Below, piece by piece: positions 46,801 through 53,635 of a stretch of DNA of 53,635 nucleotides (its first letter is position 1; each line of letters begins with the position of its first letter). A program made the translations under genes and the position numbers. The notes beneath the pieces are model-generated. The model was not told the DNA's origin and did no database searches. It saw only the letters and a program-made list of their open reading frames with translations. Source of the DNA: Pseudobdellovibrio sp031428275 (GTDB lineage Bacteria; Bdellovibrionota; Bdellovibrionia; Bdellovibrionales; Bdellovibrionaceae); the NCBI GenBank assembly GCA_031428275.1, contig JANPPC010000025.1, forward strand, positions 1-53,635, given 5' to 3'.

Positions 46801-46929
46801 AAAGTACAAAAAAAGGGTACAGGCACTAGCATTCTGATTTCTAGCTTAGAAACTTTTTCACCACACAAATCAAAAAGACAAATTGCTCCGCAGGCTCATC
46901 CGCGCGATCTAGGTAAATTAGAATTTTAA
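43849..46929 (+). CDS. dnaE2: Error-prone DNA polymerase DnaE2 (ImuC)
   Basis: 1026 residues, the usual DnaE2 length. The N-terminal PHP domain starts YVELNCKSNFSFLRGASDSREYI (in two parts: YVELNCKSNFSF, LRGASDSREYI). The polymerase core has ICQGRGSAANSIVCYVLGI and the catalytic acidic cluster D374, D376 and D378 in PPDIDVDFEHDRR. Then come ESHAASYATIAYKSAY and a C-terminal OB fold (TAFITFEDETGSIDTIV). It performs SOS-linked mutagenic translesion synthesis with ImuA and ImuB. Its stop lies two bases from the convergent kinase gene. Confidence 0.96.
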   Translation: MYVELNCKSNFSFLRGASDSREYITQAAALGMTAVGICDINGVYALPRAFEAIRDRAPRIKLISGSQITLADHPPISLIAKTRLAYGLMCRIITQVHAGKEKGEGFITLSELSFLLEKFPGGQELICIPKVTDQVNLLLLKELFPQNIYLPLCRYLDGFDEARTAQVKQLANKFELPIVATNDVHYHVNERRALQDCLTCIREKVSIDTAGFHLFGNEERYLKSAVQMISLFKDLPEAIRATVQIADSCTFSLSELKYTYPNEFIPEGHTANSYLRQVVYQGALDTYGGDIPLKAEKQIETELAFFEKRGNEHYFLTVFDIVNFAKRNNIICQGRGSAANSIVCYVLGITSVDPVKMQLLFDRFMNEGRNEPPDIDVDFEHDRREEVIQYIYKRFGRERAAMVAAVRTYRSKSSLLELSKALGIPVGTMSAGELANHFEELAKEKNYRRFFIDELTQDLKSFPRHLSIHSGGFVLSNDPLVEMVPIEPARKEDRTIIQWDKEDLETLGLMKVDILSIGFLSALHKATDLAKLNWREIPEDDPKTYAMIRLAETHGTFQLESRAQMNMLPQTLPENYYDLVIEVALVRPSPTKGGMVQPFLKGRSAQRQGKFFNIGVPALENILVRTCGIPIFQEQIMQISIDIGGFTATEADQLRRSLGKQRSAESVDAMGKKLYQALLDKGIPKQFADDLFSYIQGYAHYGFPESHAASYATIAYKSAYMKCHHPAELLIGLINSQPMGFYPIDTLINEAKRNGVKILPIDPNKSFWDAALEAPRTVRMGFRNLKKIRKENVVEMVSARKLKSFTGIEDFIARTHFSKDVLENLSIANVFECFGLDRRHTFWKSIEFGCLISNPSENQLSLFDENTHTEPCSDLFSNMSLIEKITIDYRKLGYSSEGNLMKGLRLEHPHLPSLTAAAIRRIPAGKYLRYAGILTVLQRPPPAKGTAFITFEDETGSIDTIVKNEIFEKYEKIIRSSRFLIIEGKVQKKGTGTSILISSLETFSPHKSKRQIAPQAHPRDLGKLEF

Positions 46930-46931
46930 AA

Positions 46932-48611
46932 CTATAAATAAGAACTAATAGTCGAGATCAATAAATTTTTATCAATAGGTTTTGTTAAGTGAGCATTACA
47001 ACCGGCGGCAATACTTTGATCGCGTTCAGCTTTAAGCGCGTGCGCCGTTAAAGCGATGATCGGACCTATGTAATGATTAGCACGCAATTTTTTACTAACC
47101 AAATGACCATCCATCAACGGAAGTTGAATATCCATTAAGATAATATCGAACTGCTTTTTTTGCGCTTTTTCAAAGGCCTCAATTCCGTCGCTGGCAATTT
47201 CAACAAGGGCTCCCGCTTTCGTCAAAATCATATCTATGATCATCTGATTATCGACCGAGTCTTCAGCCAGTAAAATTCGACAACCCTTTAAAGAAATACT
47301 TGGCTCGCTAGCTCTGGTCATTTTCTTTTTTGGTTCTTTTTTCCAAATAGTATTCGTTAACGGGACATCTTCTAAATGGCCGCTGCCGATCGTGACTAAA
47401 AAACTAGTGCCGCTTCCTAGAACCGAATCTACTAAAGTGATTTCGCCGCACATATGCTGTGCAAACTTTCTAGATAAGGTTAGCCCTAAACCCGTCCCAC
47501 CGAACCGCTTTGTATGCGACACATCCCCCTGCATAAAGGGTTTAAAAATACGTGCTTTCTGTTCAGCAGTAAGACCTATACCTGAATCTTGAATGACAAA
47601 GTTTATTCGCGCCTCGGCCGCCGAATAACTAACTGCCACCGTTACCGAACCTATTTCGGTAAACTTAATTGCGTTACCCACCATATTGATTAAAATCTGC
47701 TTTAGACGTGTCGGGTCGGCCAATATAAAAACTGGCACCGGACTATCTAATTTAAAATGAAGACGTATACCCTTCTTCTGAGCCTGTAAAATCAAAGTGC
47801 TATGAACGTCTCTAAGTAGTTCGCCTAGATTCAATTTTTCAGAAAATATTTCGATTTTTCCTGATTCAATTTTTGATAAATCAAGTATCTGATCAATCAG
47901 CCGTAGCAAATGAGCACCATTAGCCCGAACACGCTCGCCCAAATCGAGTGATTGCATGCTAGGGTTTTCTTGGCTCGTCAAAATTAGATCTAAAAATCCT
48001 AAAATCGCGGTTAATGGAGTGCGAATTTCGTGACTCATATTGGCTAAGAACATTGATTTAGTCTTACTTGCCGAATCGGCGACATCGCGCATATTTTGCA
48101 AATGTTCTTCAGCGGTCTTCAGTTCTTTATAAACGCGAGAATGCTCTAACACCATGGCTGCGCGATGAGCTAGCTCTTGCGCGATAACTAAATCTACTTC
48201 TTGAAAATCTTTTTTAAAGTTAATTAAAACAATAGCACCGTTCAGTTCATTTTTAAATCGCATCGGAACAGTTAACAAATAACAACTATTAGCAGAAGCG
48301 GCTTTAATTCTTGAACTTGAGTTTTCGGTCACCCATTTGATTTCGATCTCGATCAAATCAGAGATTTCGGAATGGGCATCCGCCCGCTTTTGTTCGATCA
48401 ATTGACCGTTCGGCTGCATTGTCCAAATCGAACAATACTCAGACAATGCCGGCGAAAAAATACTGCATAATTGGTGTAGAGTTACGTTCCAATCTAATGA
48501 AGTTCCCAGCTCAGAGGCTGCACGCGAAAAAAAATGTAGAAGTTTCTCGGAAGTTTTATCCAAAAATCTTGCATCATATGAAGAAGAGTTGTTTTCAGTA
48601 TTTTGTTTCAT
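46932..48611 (-). CDS. Hybrid histidine kinase (GAF - HisKA - HATPase - receiver)
   Basis: 559 residues from the ATG at 48611; a TTG at 48632 would add seven. No membrane helix, so probably cytosolic. A GAF domain covers about 25-160. HisKA has MSHEIRTPLT with H194 as the phosphorylated His. The ATPase domain has NMVGNAIKF, DSGIGL and GGTGLGL. The C-terminal receiver starts ILLAEDSVDNQ and has the phospho-acceptor Asp in ILMDIQLPLMDG, then ALTAHAL and LTKPID. No output domain or response-regulator gene lies beside it; the target is unknown. Confidence 0.93.
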   Translation of the reverse strand: MKQNTENNSSSYDARFLDKTSEKLLHFFSRAASELGTSLDWNVTLHQLCSIFSPALSEYCSIWTMQPNGQLIEQKRADAHSEISDLIEIEIKWVTENSSSRIKAASANSCYLLTVPMRFKNELNGAIVLINFKKDFQEVDLVIAQELAHRAAMVLEHSRVYKELKTAEEHLQNMRDVADSASKTKSMFLANMSHEIRTPLTAILGFLDLILTSQENPSMQSLDLGERVRANGAHLLRLIDQILDLSKIESGKIEIFSEKLNLGELLRDVHSTLILQAQKKGIRLHFKLDSPVPVFILADPTRLKQILINMVGNAIKFTEIGSVTVAVSYSAAEARINFVIQDSGIGLTAEQKARIFKPFMQGDVSHTKRFGGTGLGLTLSRKFAQHMCGEITLVDSVLGSGTSFLVTIGSGHLEDVPLTNTIWKKEPKKKMTRASEPSISLKGCRILLAEDSVDNQMIIDMILTKAGALVEIASDGIEAFEKAQKKQFDIILMDIQLPLMDGHLVSKKLRANHYIGPIIALTAHALKAERDQSIAAGCNAHLTKPIDKNLLISTISSYL

Positions 48612-48811
48612 CAAGATGAACACAATAATCAAAATAATTTAGTAAGTTCAAGGAATATTTATACAATTTAAGTTTAAAACTTAAGTACGAGTGATAAAAA
48701 CTTAACAAATACTCAAATCGGTAAAGATCTAAACAAAGATCAGCAAAAAGTATTTTAAAAATAAGTCTTAATTCCGGGCGAAAATACTTAAATTATTTAG
48801 GAAACAGGCAA

Positions 48812-48820
48812 TTATCCACA
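48812..48820 (+). promoter_or_regulatory. Perfect DnaA-box sequence
   Basis: TTATCCACA, an exact match to the DnaA-box consensus, sits in the AT-rich 259-base spacer between the kinase gene and the small gene at 48871. Only one box was seen, so an origin is unlikely; a DnaA-regulated promoter or chance are the alternatives. Confidence 0.35.
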
Positions 48821-48870
48821 GTTATTATTATTTCTTAACAATATAATTGAAGATAAGTTAGATCAATTGA

Positions 48871-49134
48871 ATGAGCTTAGAATCTTATTTTAAAAATTTA
48901 ATCGATAAAGTTGAAGCCTCAGAAGAAATTACAAACCAAGGTAAAGATGCCGACGGATTTTATAAACCGACCCGCACTATCTTGTTACGACACCTTCATA
49001 TATTAAAAGATCTGCATACGAAGCTCTTAGCTAAACCAATGCTTAAAACAGCATGGAAATACGTAACTGAATATATTCCGTCTGATTGGTTAATCTTGAA
49101 TGAAGATGATAAAAAAGATTTAAAAGAAATTTAA
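48871..49134 (+). CDS. Small charged protein of unknown function
   Basis: 87 residues, no signal peptide or membrane helix. Mostly helical and charged: SLESYFKNLIDKVEASEEI, a basic RTILLRHLHILKDLHTKLL helix and a C-terminal IPSDWLILNEDDKKDL. The coherent composition and an AT-rich upstream region support a real gene. I do not recognise the family. Its stop is eight bases from the convergent peroxiredoxin gene. Confidence 0.6.
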   Translation: MSLESYFKNLIDKVEASEEITNQGKDADGFYKPTRTILLRHLHILKDLHTKLLAKPMLKTAWKYVTEYIPSDWLILNEDDKKDLKEI

Positions 49135-49142
49135 AAATAAGT

Positions 49143-49676
49143 TCAGATGTAACTATTTTTAGTGGCGACTTTTTGCAACTGAACAATTTCTTTAGCTACA
49201 CGCGAAGAATCCAATACCGGGTCGACGTCTTTCATCATATTTTTTATTCTTAAATCGGGTCCGATAATAAACGTCCAACGTTTTGAGTACTTACCGATCA
49301 TCATCTTGGTGCCGTAAAGATTAACTACTGTAGCATCTGAATCCGATAACAAAGTAAAATTTAAGTTATGCTCATCATGAAATAGCGCTTGCCGATCAGC
49401 CGTATCCGCACTGATGCCGTAAACGTCTGCGCCCAGGTCGCGAATCTTAGCTAAACTATCGCGAAATGAACAAGCTTGATCTGTGCAGCCTGGCGTACCC
49501 GCTTTAGGATAGAAATAAAGAATGGTCCATTTATTTTTACGACTTTCAAGATCAAAAATTTGCTTGTCGTGGGTCATGGCCTTAAATAATGGCGTCGCAT
49601 CGCCGACCTTTAATTCGGTTGCAGCAAAAAGACTTGATCCGACTATCATTGTTACAGCAAAGATCAATTTTTTCAC
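49143..49676 (-). CDS. Exported Bcp-type peroxiredoxin
   Basis: 177 residues from a GTG at 49676 with CGGAG upstream. A signal peptide (about 1-19) is unusual for Bcp, so the enzyme is probably periplasmic. Catalytic C64 in KAGTPGCTDQAC, with C69 as the likely resolving Cys five residues on (atypical two-Cys type). LYFYPKAGTPGCT and RWTFIIGPDLRI complete the thioredoxin-fold pattern. It removes peroxides and follows the DUF1456 gene by 16 bases. Confidence 0.92.
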   Translation of the reverse strand: MKKLIFAVTMIVGSSLFAATELKVGDATPLFKAMTHDKQIFDLESRKNKWTILYFYPKAGTPGCTDQACSFRDSLAKIRDLGADVYGISADTADRQALFHDEHNLNFTLLSDSDATVVNLYGTKMMIGKYSKRWTFIIGPDLRIKNMMKDVDPVLDSSRVAKEIVQLQKVATKNSYI

Positions 49677-49692
49677 AGAATCTCCGAAAAGT

Positions 49693-50154
49693 TTATTTGC
49701 GTAATTTAAGCGTCAGACCTTTTAGAAAGTATCGCACAACCTGATCACCGCAATCACGATAATTCGAAGAACCCTTCGCCCGCTGGATAGCCGTTAGTTC
49801 AGCCCGACCTATCTTAAACCCAGCTAGTTCAAAAATCTCATGCATATCTGATTCTTTCAGACTAAAGGCCACCCGCAACTTCTTGATCATATTATTATTA
49901 GTCATCGGAAGTTCAAATGGGATTTTGGGTTTTGATTCATCTTTGCCACGTTTAAAATAGATGAGGCCGTCCAAAAAGTACGCCATGCTTTCATCATCGA
50001 CACGTAAGTAATTAGGCTCATCTTCAGGTAATAAAGCATCTTTTACATCTAATAGTGGTACTTCGAGTTCAGCCAATTTGAAAATATCGACCACCTTTTG
50101 TTCGCTGATATTTAAGATGTAGCGTACGCTGCGTATAACGTCGTTATTAGTCAC
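49693..50154 (-). CDS. DUF1456 (YehS-like) protein
   Basis: 153 residues from a GTG at 50154 with AAGGTGA upstream. Two repeats of a helical unit are seen: TNNDVIRSVRYILNISEQ ... DIFKLAELEV ... FLDGLIYFKRG, and NNNMIKKLRVAFSLKES ... EIFELAGFKI ... YFLKGLTLKLR. This is the DUF1456 duplication found in E. coli YehS. The biochemical role is not established. It lies 16 bases before the peroxiredoxin gene. Confidence 0.92.
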   Translation of the reverse strand: MTNNDVIRSVRYILNISEQKVVDIFKLAELEVPLLDVKDALLPEDEPNYLRVDDESMAYFLDGLIYFKRGKDESKPKIPFELPMTNNNMIKKLRVAFSLKESDMHEIFELAGFKIGRAELTAIQRAKGSSNYRDCGDQVVRYFLKGLTLKLRK

Positions 50155-50215
50155 AATAGTTCACCTTGAGGCCTCGTTTCAGGTTTAGTTTTACTAAAGC
50201 TTTCGTTTAAAGTAC

Positions 50216-50225
50216 AGTACGTACT
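50216..50225. promoter_or_regulatory. Palindrome before methyltransferase gene
   Basis: AGTACGTACT is a perfect 10-base palindrome two bases before the ATG at 50228, where a ribosome site would be expected and is absent. It might be an operator or pure chance. Confidence 0.25.
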
Positions 50226-50227
50226 CT

Positions 50228-51082
50228 ATGAAAAATCTAACGGCAAAACCAATCGAAGAAATCAAAGACGCCCAATCAATCGAGCTTTTAAAAGAACTGC
50301 ATATTTTAACCCGTGACGGGAAAATAAACCAAGACAGCCGCCGCAAGCTGAAGCAAGTTTATCATCTTTTTAATTTTATTGAACCCTTACTTGAAGACCT
50401 TGAAAAATCGAACGCCGAAATGACCTTAGTTGATCACGGTGCCGGTAAGTCTTACCTTGGCTTTATTATCTACGATCTGTTTTATAAAGCTCGTTCTGGC
50501 AAGGGCCACGTTTACGGCATTGAAACGCGCGAGCCGCTGATTCAAAAATCGCTCGAGCTACAAAAAAAGTTAGCCTTCAAGAATATGTCTTTTCTCAATT
50601 TATCTGTCGCAGATTCGATCAACTCAAAAGATATTCCTGATAACGTTGGCTTAGTGACCGCTCTGCACGCCTGCGATACCGCGACTGACGACGCGATTAA
50701 ATTTGCAATTCTAAAGAAAGCTAAACACATCGTGCTTGTGCCGTGTTGCCAAGCTGAAGTGGCTAGCGTTCTGAAAAAAAATAAGCCTGGGCAGCTAGCG
50801 AACCCCATGACTGAAATTTGGCGTCACCCCATTCACACACGCGAATTCGGCAGCCACATGACTAATGTGTTACGTTGCCTTCTACTTGAATCGTACGGAT
50901 ACCAAGTAACCGTAACAGAGCTTGTAGGCTTAGAACACTCAATGAAGAATGAGCTCATCGTTGCGACCAAAAAAGAGGGGCCTCGCAAGCGCGCAGCTGA
51001 TCGTCTGTTAAGTATTTTGCATGACCTAGGCTTAGAAGAATTAACACAACGCTTCGACACCCAACTTTTCCACCAGACCTAA
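50228..51082 (+). CDS. SAM-dependent methyltransferase, METTL25/Trm13-like (Methyltransf_32 type)
   Basis: 284 residues. The SAM-binding motif is LVDHGAGKSYLGFIIYD, followed by VYGIETREPLI (acidic end of strand two). TALHACDTATDDAI and VLVPCCQAE are the hallmarks of the Methyltransf_32 group, whose members include proteins that methylate RNA or have unknown targets. No signal peptide, so cytosolic. A hairpin at 51089-51130 lies just downstream. No clear Shine-Dalgarno precedes the ATG. Substrate not known. Confidence 0.82.
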   Translation: MKNLTAKPIEEIKDAQSIELLKELHILTRDGKINQDSRRKLKQVYHLFNFIEPLLEDLEKSNAEMTLVDHGAGKSYLGFIIYDLFYKARSGKGHVYGIETREPLIQKSLELQKKLAFKNMSFLNLSVADSINSKDIPDNVGLVTALHACDTATDDAIKFAILKKAKHIVLVPCCQAEVASVLKKNKPGQLANPMTEIWRHPIHTREFGSHMTNVLRCLLLESYGYQVTVTELVGLEHSMKNELIVATKKEGPRKRAADRLLSILHDLGLEELTQRFDTQLFHQT

Positions 51083-51088
51083 ATCTAG

Positions 51089-51130
51089 CCCTATTTGCTA
51101 CTGAACTCGCTGTTTTTAGCAAAGTTAGGG
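51089..51130. other. Inverted repeat downstream of methyltransferase gene
   Basis: CCCTATTTGCT (51089-51099) pairs with AGCAAA (51118-51123) and TAGGG (51126-51130), with a two-base bulge and an 18-base loop. No T-run follows, so it is not a classical terminator. It could be a factor-dependent end or part of the leader of the OmpA-family gene. Confidence 0.4.
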
Positions 51131-51235
51131 AATTACGCCCTACCTCTATCCAAAAAAAGTAAAATCATTTGTACTTAAACGACGGTTTGGTAATTTTAAT
51201 ACTCCAACTGCTAACCACTAACCAAAGGAAAACAA

Positions 51236-52681
51236 ATGTTCAAGAACCTATTAAAAGTAGTGACGATCTCACTATTTATTTTTAGCTGCGGATCAAGCGT
51301 AAAAAAAGTATCTCTTCCAGCAGATACAAATACAAAAAATTCGATCGCTGAAGGCGACGTTGCCATTCAAAAAGCGTACTCGGGCCAATGGGATGTTTTG
51401 GCTCAAGATGAATTAAATAAAAGCACCTCTTACTTAAAAAAAGCTAAGCAAGCTGACCGTGACGGTAAATCTCAAGCTAAAGTTGTTGAGAACTTAGAAA
51501 TGTACCAAGCTTATTACAATGAAGCACAATCAATTGGCGGCGCGCGCGCGGCAAAAGTACCTGCGTTGTTAGCGGCTCGTGAAACAGCTTTAACTTCTGG
51601 TATTCACCAAGATTCTAAAGAAAATAAAGAATTCGCAAAATTAGACAGCGATTTCCGTGATCTTGCTGAAGAAAGTAAAATTGATCCAAAAGATTATGCT
51701 GAACTACAAAAGAAATATTTAAACTTAGCGGCTGCCGTTAAGAAAAATACAGCTTTAGCAACAGCTCGTAAGCAAATTGAAGAAGCTCGCAACAATCGCG
51801 CTAGCGAAAATGCACCAAGTAGCTTAAACATGGCTGAACTTGATGTTAAAAGTGCCGAGAACATGATTGATGCAAATCAAGGTAATGTTGAAGCTTACCA
51901 ACCATCAATTGATAAAGCCAATCGCTCGGCCGCTTTGCTAGCTGCAGTCGTGGCTGAACAAAAGCGTGCGAACTTCAACTTAGATGAAGGTTCTGCAAAA
52001 CGCTTAGTTCAACAAAAAGGTATGTTAGCTAAAATGGATGCTGACTTAGCTGCTCAAAAAGCTTTGTTAAGTAATTCACGCGCTGACTATATTTCGGCTC
52101 AGATCGCTTTAGAGAATTCTAAAATGGAAGGCGACGAGAAAGAAAAACAATTATCTGAGCGTGAAAAAGCATTAGCCGCGCAAGGTAAATTATTAAACCA
52201 AGCCGAAGCTGACAAAAAGTTTCAAACAGCTTTAGAATCAGCACGTAAACAGTTTTCTACAAGTGAAGCTGATGTTTATCGCCAAGGTGATAAGCTTTTA
52301 ATTCGTTTGAAAACAGTTGGTTTTGCAAGCGGCGCAGCTGCCCTACCGGCTACTTCTAAAACAATTTTAGATAAAGTAACTAACGTTGCAAAAGAATTGT
52401 CTCCAAAAGAAATCGTAGTTGAAGGCCACACCGATTCAGTGGGCGCAGCAACGGTTAATGACGAATTATCTAAAAAACGTGCTGATACAGTTGCTACATA
52501 CTTAAAAGAACAAGGTATGCCACAAACTGAAATTCAAGCGGTTGGCTTCGGTTTCCAAAAACCGTTAGCTTCAAACAAATCTAAAGAAGGTCGCGCACAA
52601 AATCGCCGCGTCGATATTTGGATCACTCCAGAAGGTATTGCTCAGCAGGCTCCGGCAGCTGATACTTCTAAAACTGAGTAA
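51236..52681 (+). CDS. OmpA-family lipoprotein with coiled-coil region
   Basis: 481 residues with AAAGGA upstream. Signal peptide ending in the lipobox FIFSC (C18). A DUF4398-like helical part (about 25-130) and a long coiled coil with Ala, Glu, Lys and Gln (about 130-345) follow. The C-terminal OmpA domain (about 350-470) has VEGHTDSVGAATVNDELSKK and GRAQNRRVDIWI, which bind peptidoglycan in this family. It anchors the outer membrane to the cell wall. The gene has its own terminator and codon use that looks biased toward frequent codons, as in highly expressed genes. Confidence 0.92.
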   Translation: MFKNLLKVVTISLFIFSCGSSVKKVSLPADTNTKNSIAEGDVAIQKAYSGQWDVLAQDELNKSTSYLKKAKQADRDGKSQAKVVENLEMYQAYYNEAQSIGGARAAKVPALLAARETALTSGIHQDSKENKEFAKLDSDFRDLAEESKIDPKDYAELQKKYLNLAAAVKKNTALATARKQIEEARNNRASENAPSSLNMAELDVKSAENMIDANQGNVEAYQPSIDKANRSAALLAAVVAEQKRANFNLDEGSAKRLVQQKGMLAKMDADLAAQKALLSNSRADYISAQIALENSKMEGDEKEKQLSEREKALAAQGKLLNQAEADKKFQTALESARKQFSTSEADVYRQGDKLLIRLKTVGFASGAAALPATSKTILDKVTNVAKELSPKEIVVEGHTDSVGAATVNDELSKKRADTVATYLKEQGMPQTEIQAVGFGFQKPLASNKSKEGRAQNRRVDIWITPEGIAQQAPAADTSKTE

Positions 52682-52690
52682 TTCAGTTTT

Positions 52691-52722
52691 TAATCTTTGC
52701 TATTTTTAATCTTTGCTATTTT
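52691..52722. repeat. 16-base perfect tandem duplication
   Basis: TAATCTTTGCTATTTT occurs twice head to tail, between the OmpA-family stop and its terminator. Function not apparent; probably replication slippage. Confidence 0.9.
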
Positions 52723-52733
52723 AGTAGCTTAGA

Positions 52734-52767
52734 AAAAAGCCCTTCTGGAAACAGGAGGGCTTTTTTT
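52734..52767 (+). terminator. Strong intrinsic terminator of OmpA-family gene
   Basis: A 14-pair stem with one G-T pair and a GAAA loop (52748-52751), GC-rich in its centre (GCCC with GGGC), followed by seven T. An A-run on the left arm means it may also end the convergent sugar-dehydrogenase transcript. Confidence 0.95.
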
Positions 52768-52782
52768 ATATTTCTTAGCGAG

Positions 52783-53635
52783 CTATTCTTTTACAGTAAC
52801 CGGAACTAACCGCCCGATCTGGCCATCGTCGGTTGATAAATAAAGGTAGCCATCCAACCCTGCACGAACATTACGGATGCGAACTCCTAAATCTTTAAGC
52901 AGCTCTTCTTGCTTTACAACTTTGTGCCCATCTAAAACTAAACGCCGCAAGTGCATCCCACTGAGCGTTCCAATAAATAGATTACCTTTCCATTTTGCGA
53001 ACTGATCGCCCTTATAAATAGTTGTACCCGACGGAGAAATCGACGGAACCCAATAGACAGCTGGCTGCTGAAGGCCCGCTTTAGTTTTAATGCCTTTTCC
53101 AACTTTTAATCCTGAATACTCGACCCCGTAAGAAATAATGGGCCAGCCGTAATTGTTACCCGGCTTGATATGATTAAGCTCATCTCCACCGCGCGGCCCC
53201 ATTTCTGCAGACCATAGATCACCCGTCTCGGCATTTAAAACTAAACCCTGCGGGTTACGGTGACCGTAACTCCAAACTTCAGGAAGCGCATTTTTGTTTT
53301 TAATAAAAGGGTTATCGTTCGGAATACCACCATCCGAAGTGTAGCGAAGAATTTTACCTAAGTGCGATTTTAAATCTTGCGGGGGCGGTCGTAGGTCACG
53401 GTCACCTACTGTTACAAACACGTTACCATGAGTATCAAATTCAATTCTTGAACCAAAATTTATTCCGCCATCATCAACAGGCTCGGCCGATAAAATTTTT
53501 TTAAAATTTGTCAGCTTATCTGCTTCAAGTGTTCCGTAGCCCATCGCCGCTGCGGATTTTTTATCAATTGCTTCAGCGTATGTTAAATAAATACGATTCT
53601 TTTTGTTTGGGTAAACGCGAATATCCCAAAGACCT
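52783..53635 (-). CDS. PQQ-type sugar dehydrogenase (aldose dehydrogenase/YliI-like), 5' end missing
   Basis: The frame is open to the window's right edge (about 284 codons), so the N-terminus is missing. The C-terminal part of a six-bladed propeller of the soluble glucose/aldose dehydrogenase family is clear: GLWDIRVYPNKKNRIYLTYA, INFGSRIEFDTHGNVFVTVG, SYGHRNPQGLVLN, LWSAEMGPRGGDELN and NNYGWP. The missing N-terminus should carry the catalytic His and a signal peptide. Such enzymes oxidise sugars in the periplasm with PQQ and pass electrons on to the respiratory chain. Confidence 0.93.
   Translation of the reverse strand, partial: GLWDIRVYPNKKNRIYLTYAEAIDKKSAAAMGYGTLEADKLTNFKKILSAEPVDDGGINFGSRIEFDTHGNVFVTVGDRDLRPPPQDLKSHLGKILRYTSDGGIPNDNPFIKNKNALPEVWSYGHRNPQGLVLNAETGDLWSAEMGPRGGDELNHIKPGNNYGWPIISYGVEYSGLKVGKGIKTKAGLQQPAVYWVPSISPSGTTIYKGDQFAKWKGNLFIGTLSGMHLRRLVLDGHKVVKQEELLKDLGVRIRNVRAGLDGYLYLSTDDGQIGRLVPVTVKE

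Noticed and set aside
48812..48820. Replication origin
   Set aside because: Only one DnaA box and no dnaA, dnaN, gidA or parAB genes in the window.

Overview
The window looks like the chromosome of a predatory or predator-related bacterium of the Bdellovibrionota (order Bdellovibrionales or a close relative). This is inferred from gene content. There is a ten-gene Agl/Glt-type trans-envelope motor operon of the kind known from Myxococcota and Bdellovibrionota. There are many secreted beta-barrels and lipoproteins, several with the unusual lipobox FQNC. An imuA-imuB-dnaE2 mutagenesis cassette, a DUF1456 protein and a PQQ-type sugar dehydrogenase are also present. I saw no rRNA, tRNA, CRISPR array, transposase or integrase. 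Almost every gene product in the first half carries an export signal.

Layout. 1-1288 (-): 5' part of a large repetitive fibre/adhesin-like gene. 1480-7295 (+): four tightly spaced or overlapping genes (bulb-lectin/DUF1588-like protein, Tat-exported DUF1501 protein, two FQNC lipoproteins). 7300-14682 (-): two copies of a two-gene module (monoheme N-terminus plus outer-membrane barrel, followed by a small barrel). Between them lie a third barrel, a YceI-like protein and a lipoprotein built as cytochrome - five fibronectin III - cytochrome. 14840-17107 (-): secreted trypsin-like protease fused to an alpha/beta hydrolase, with a small secreted partner. 17252-19156 (-): Kup potassium transporter. 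19331-21067 (-): another FQNC lipoprotein with two CxxCH motifs. 21179-24261 (-): a MotA-like/MotB-like pair whose MotB lacks an OmpA domain, plus a secreted barrel-like protein. 24602-25990 (+): two small secreted proteins. 26127-36809 (-): the Agl/Glt-type operon, ending in a bidirectional hairpin. 37080-41739: exported phospholipase D-like enzyme, phosphodiesterase-type lipoprotein plus YaiI, and a polytopic membrane protein. 41939-46929 (+): imuA-imuB-dnaE2. 46932-53635: hybrid histidine kinase, small unknown protein, peroxiredoxin, DUF1456 protein, methyltransferase, OmpA-family lipoprotein with a strong terminator, and a partial sugar dehydrogenase.

How the genes may work together. Six exported proteins in the first 21 kb carry eight CxxCH haem-attachment motifs, and three of them are FQNC lipoproteins. 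Two more are haem-barrel fusions. This looks like an envelope redox or surface system, though its substrate cannot be read from sequence. Two separate ion-driven motor families (MotAB-like and AglRQS-like) are each encoded beside outer-membrane proteins, which suggests energy transfer from the inner membrane to the cell surface. All calls come from reading the sequence; no database search was run.
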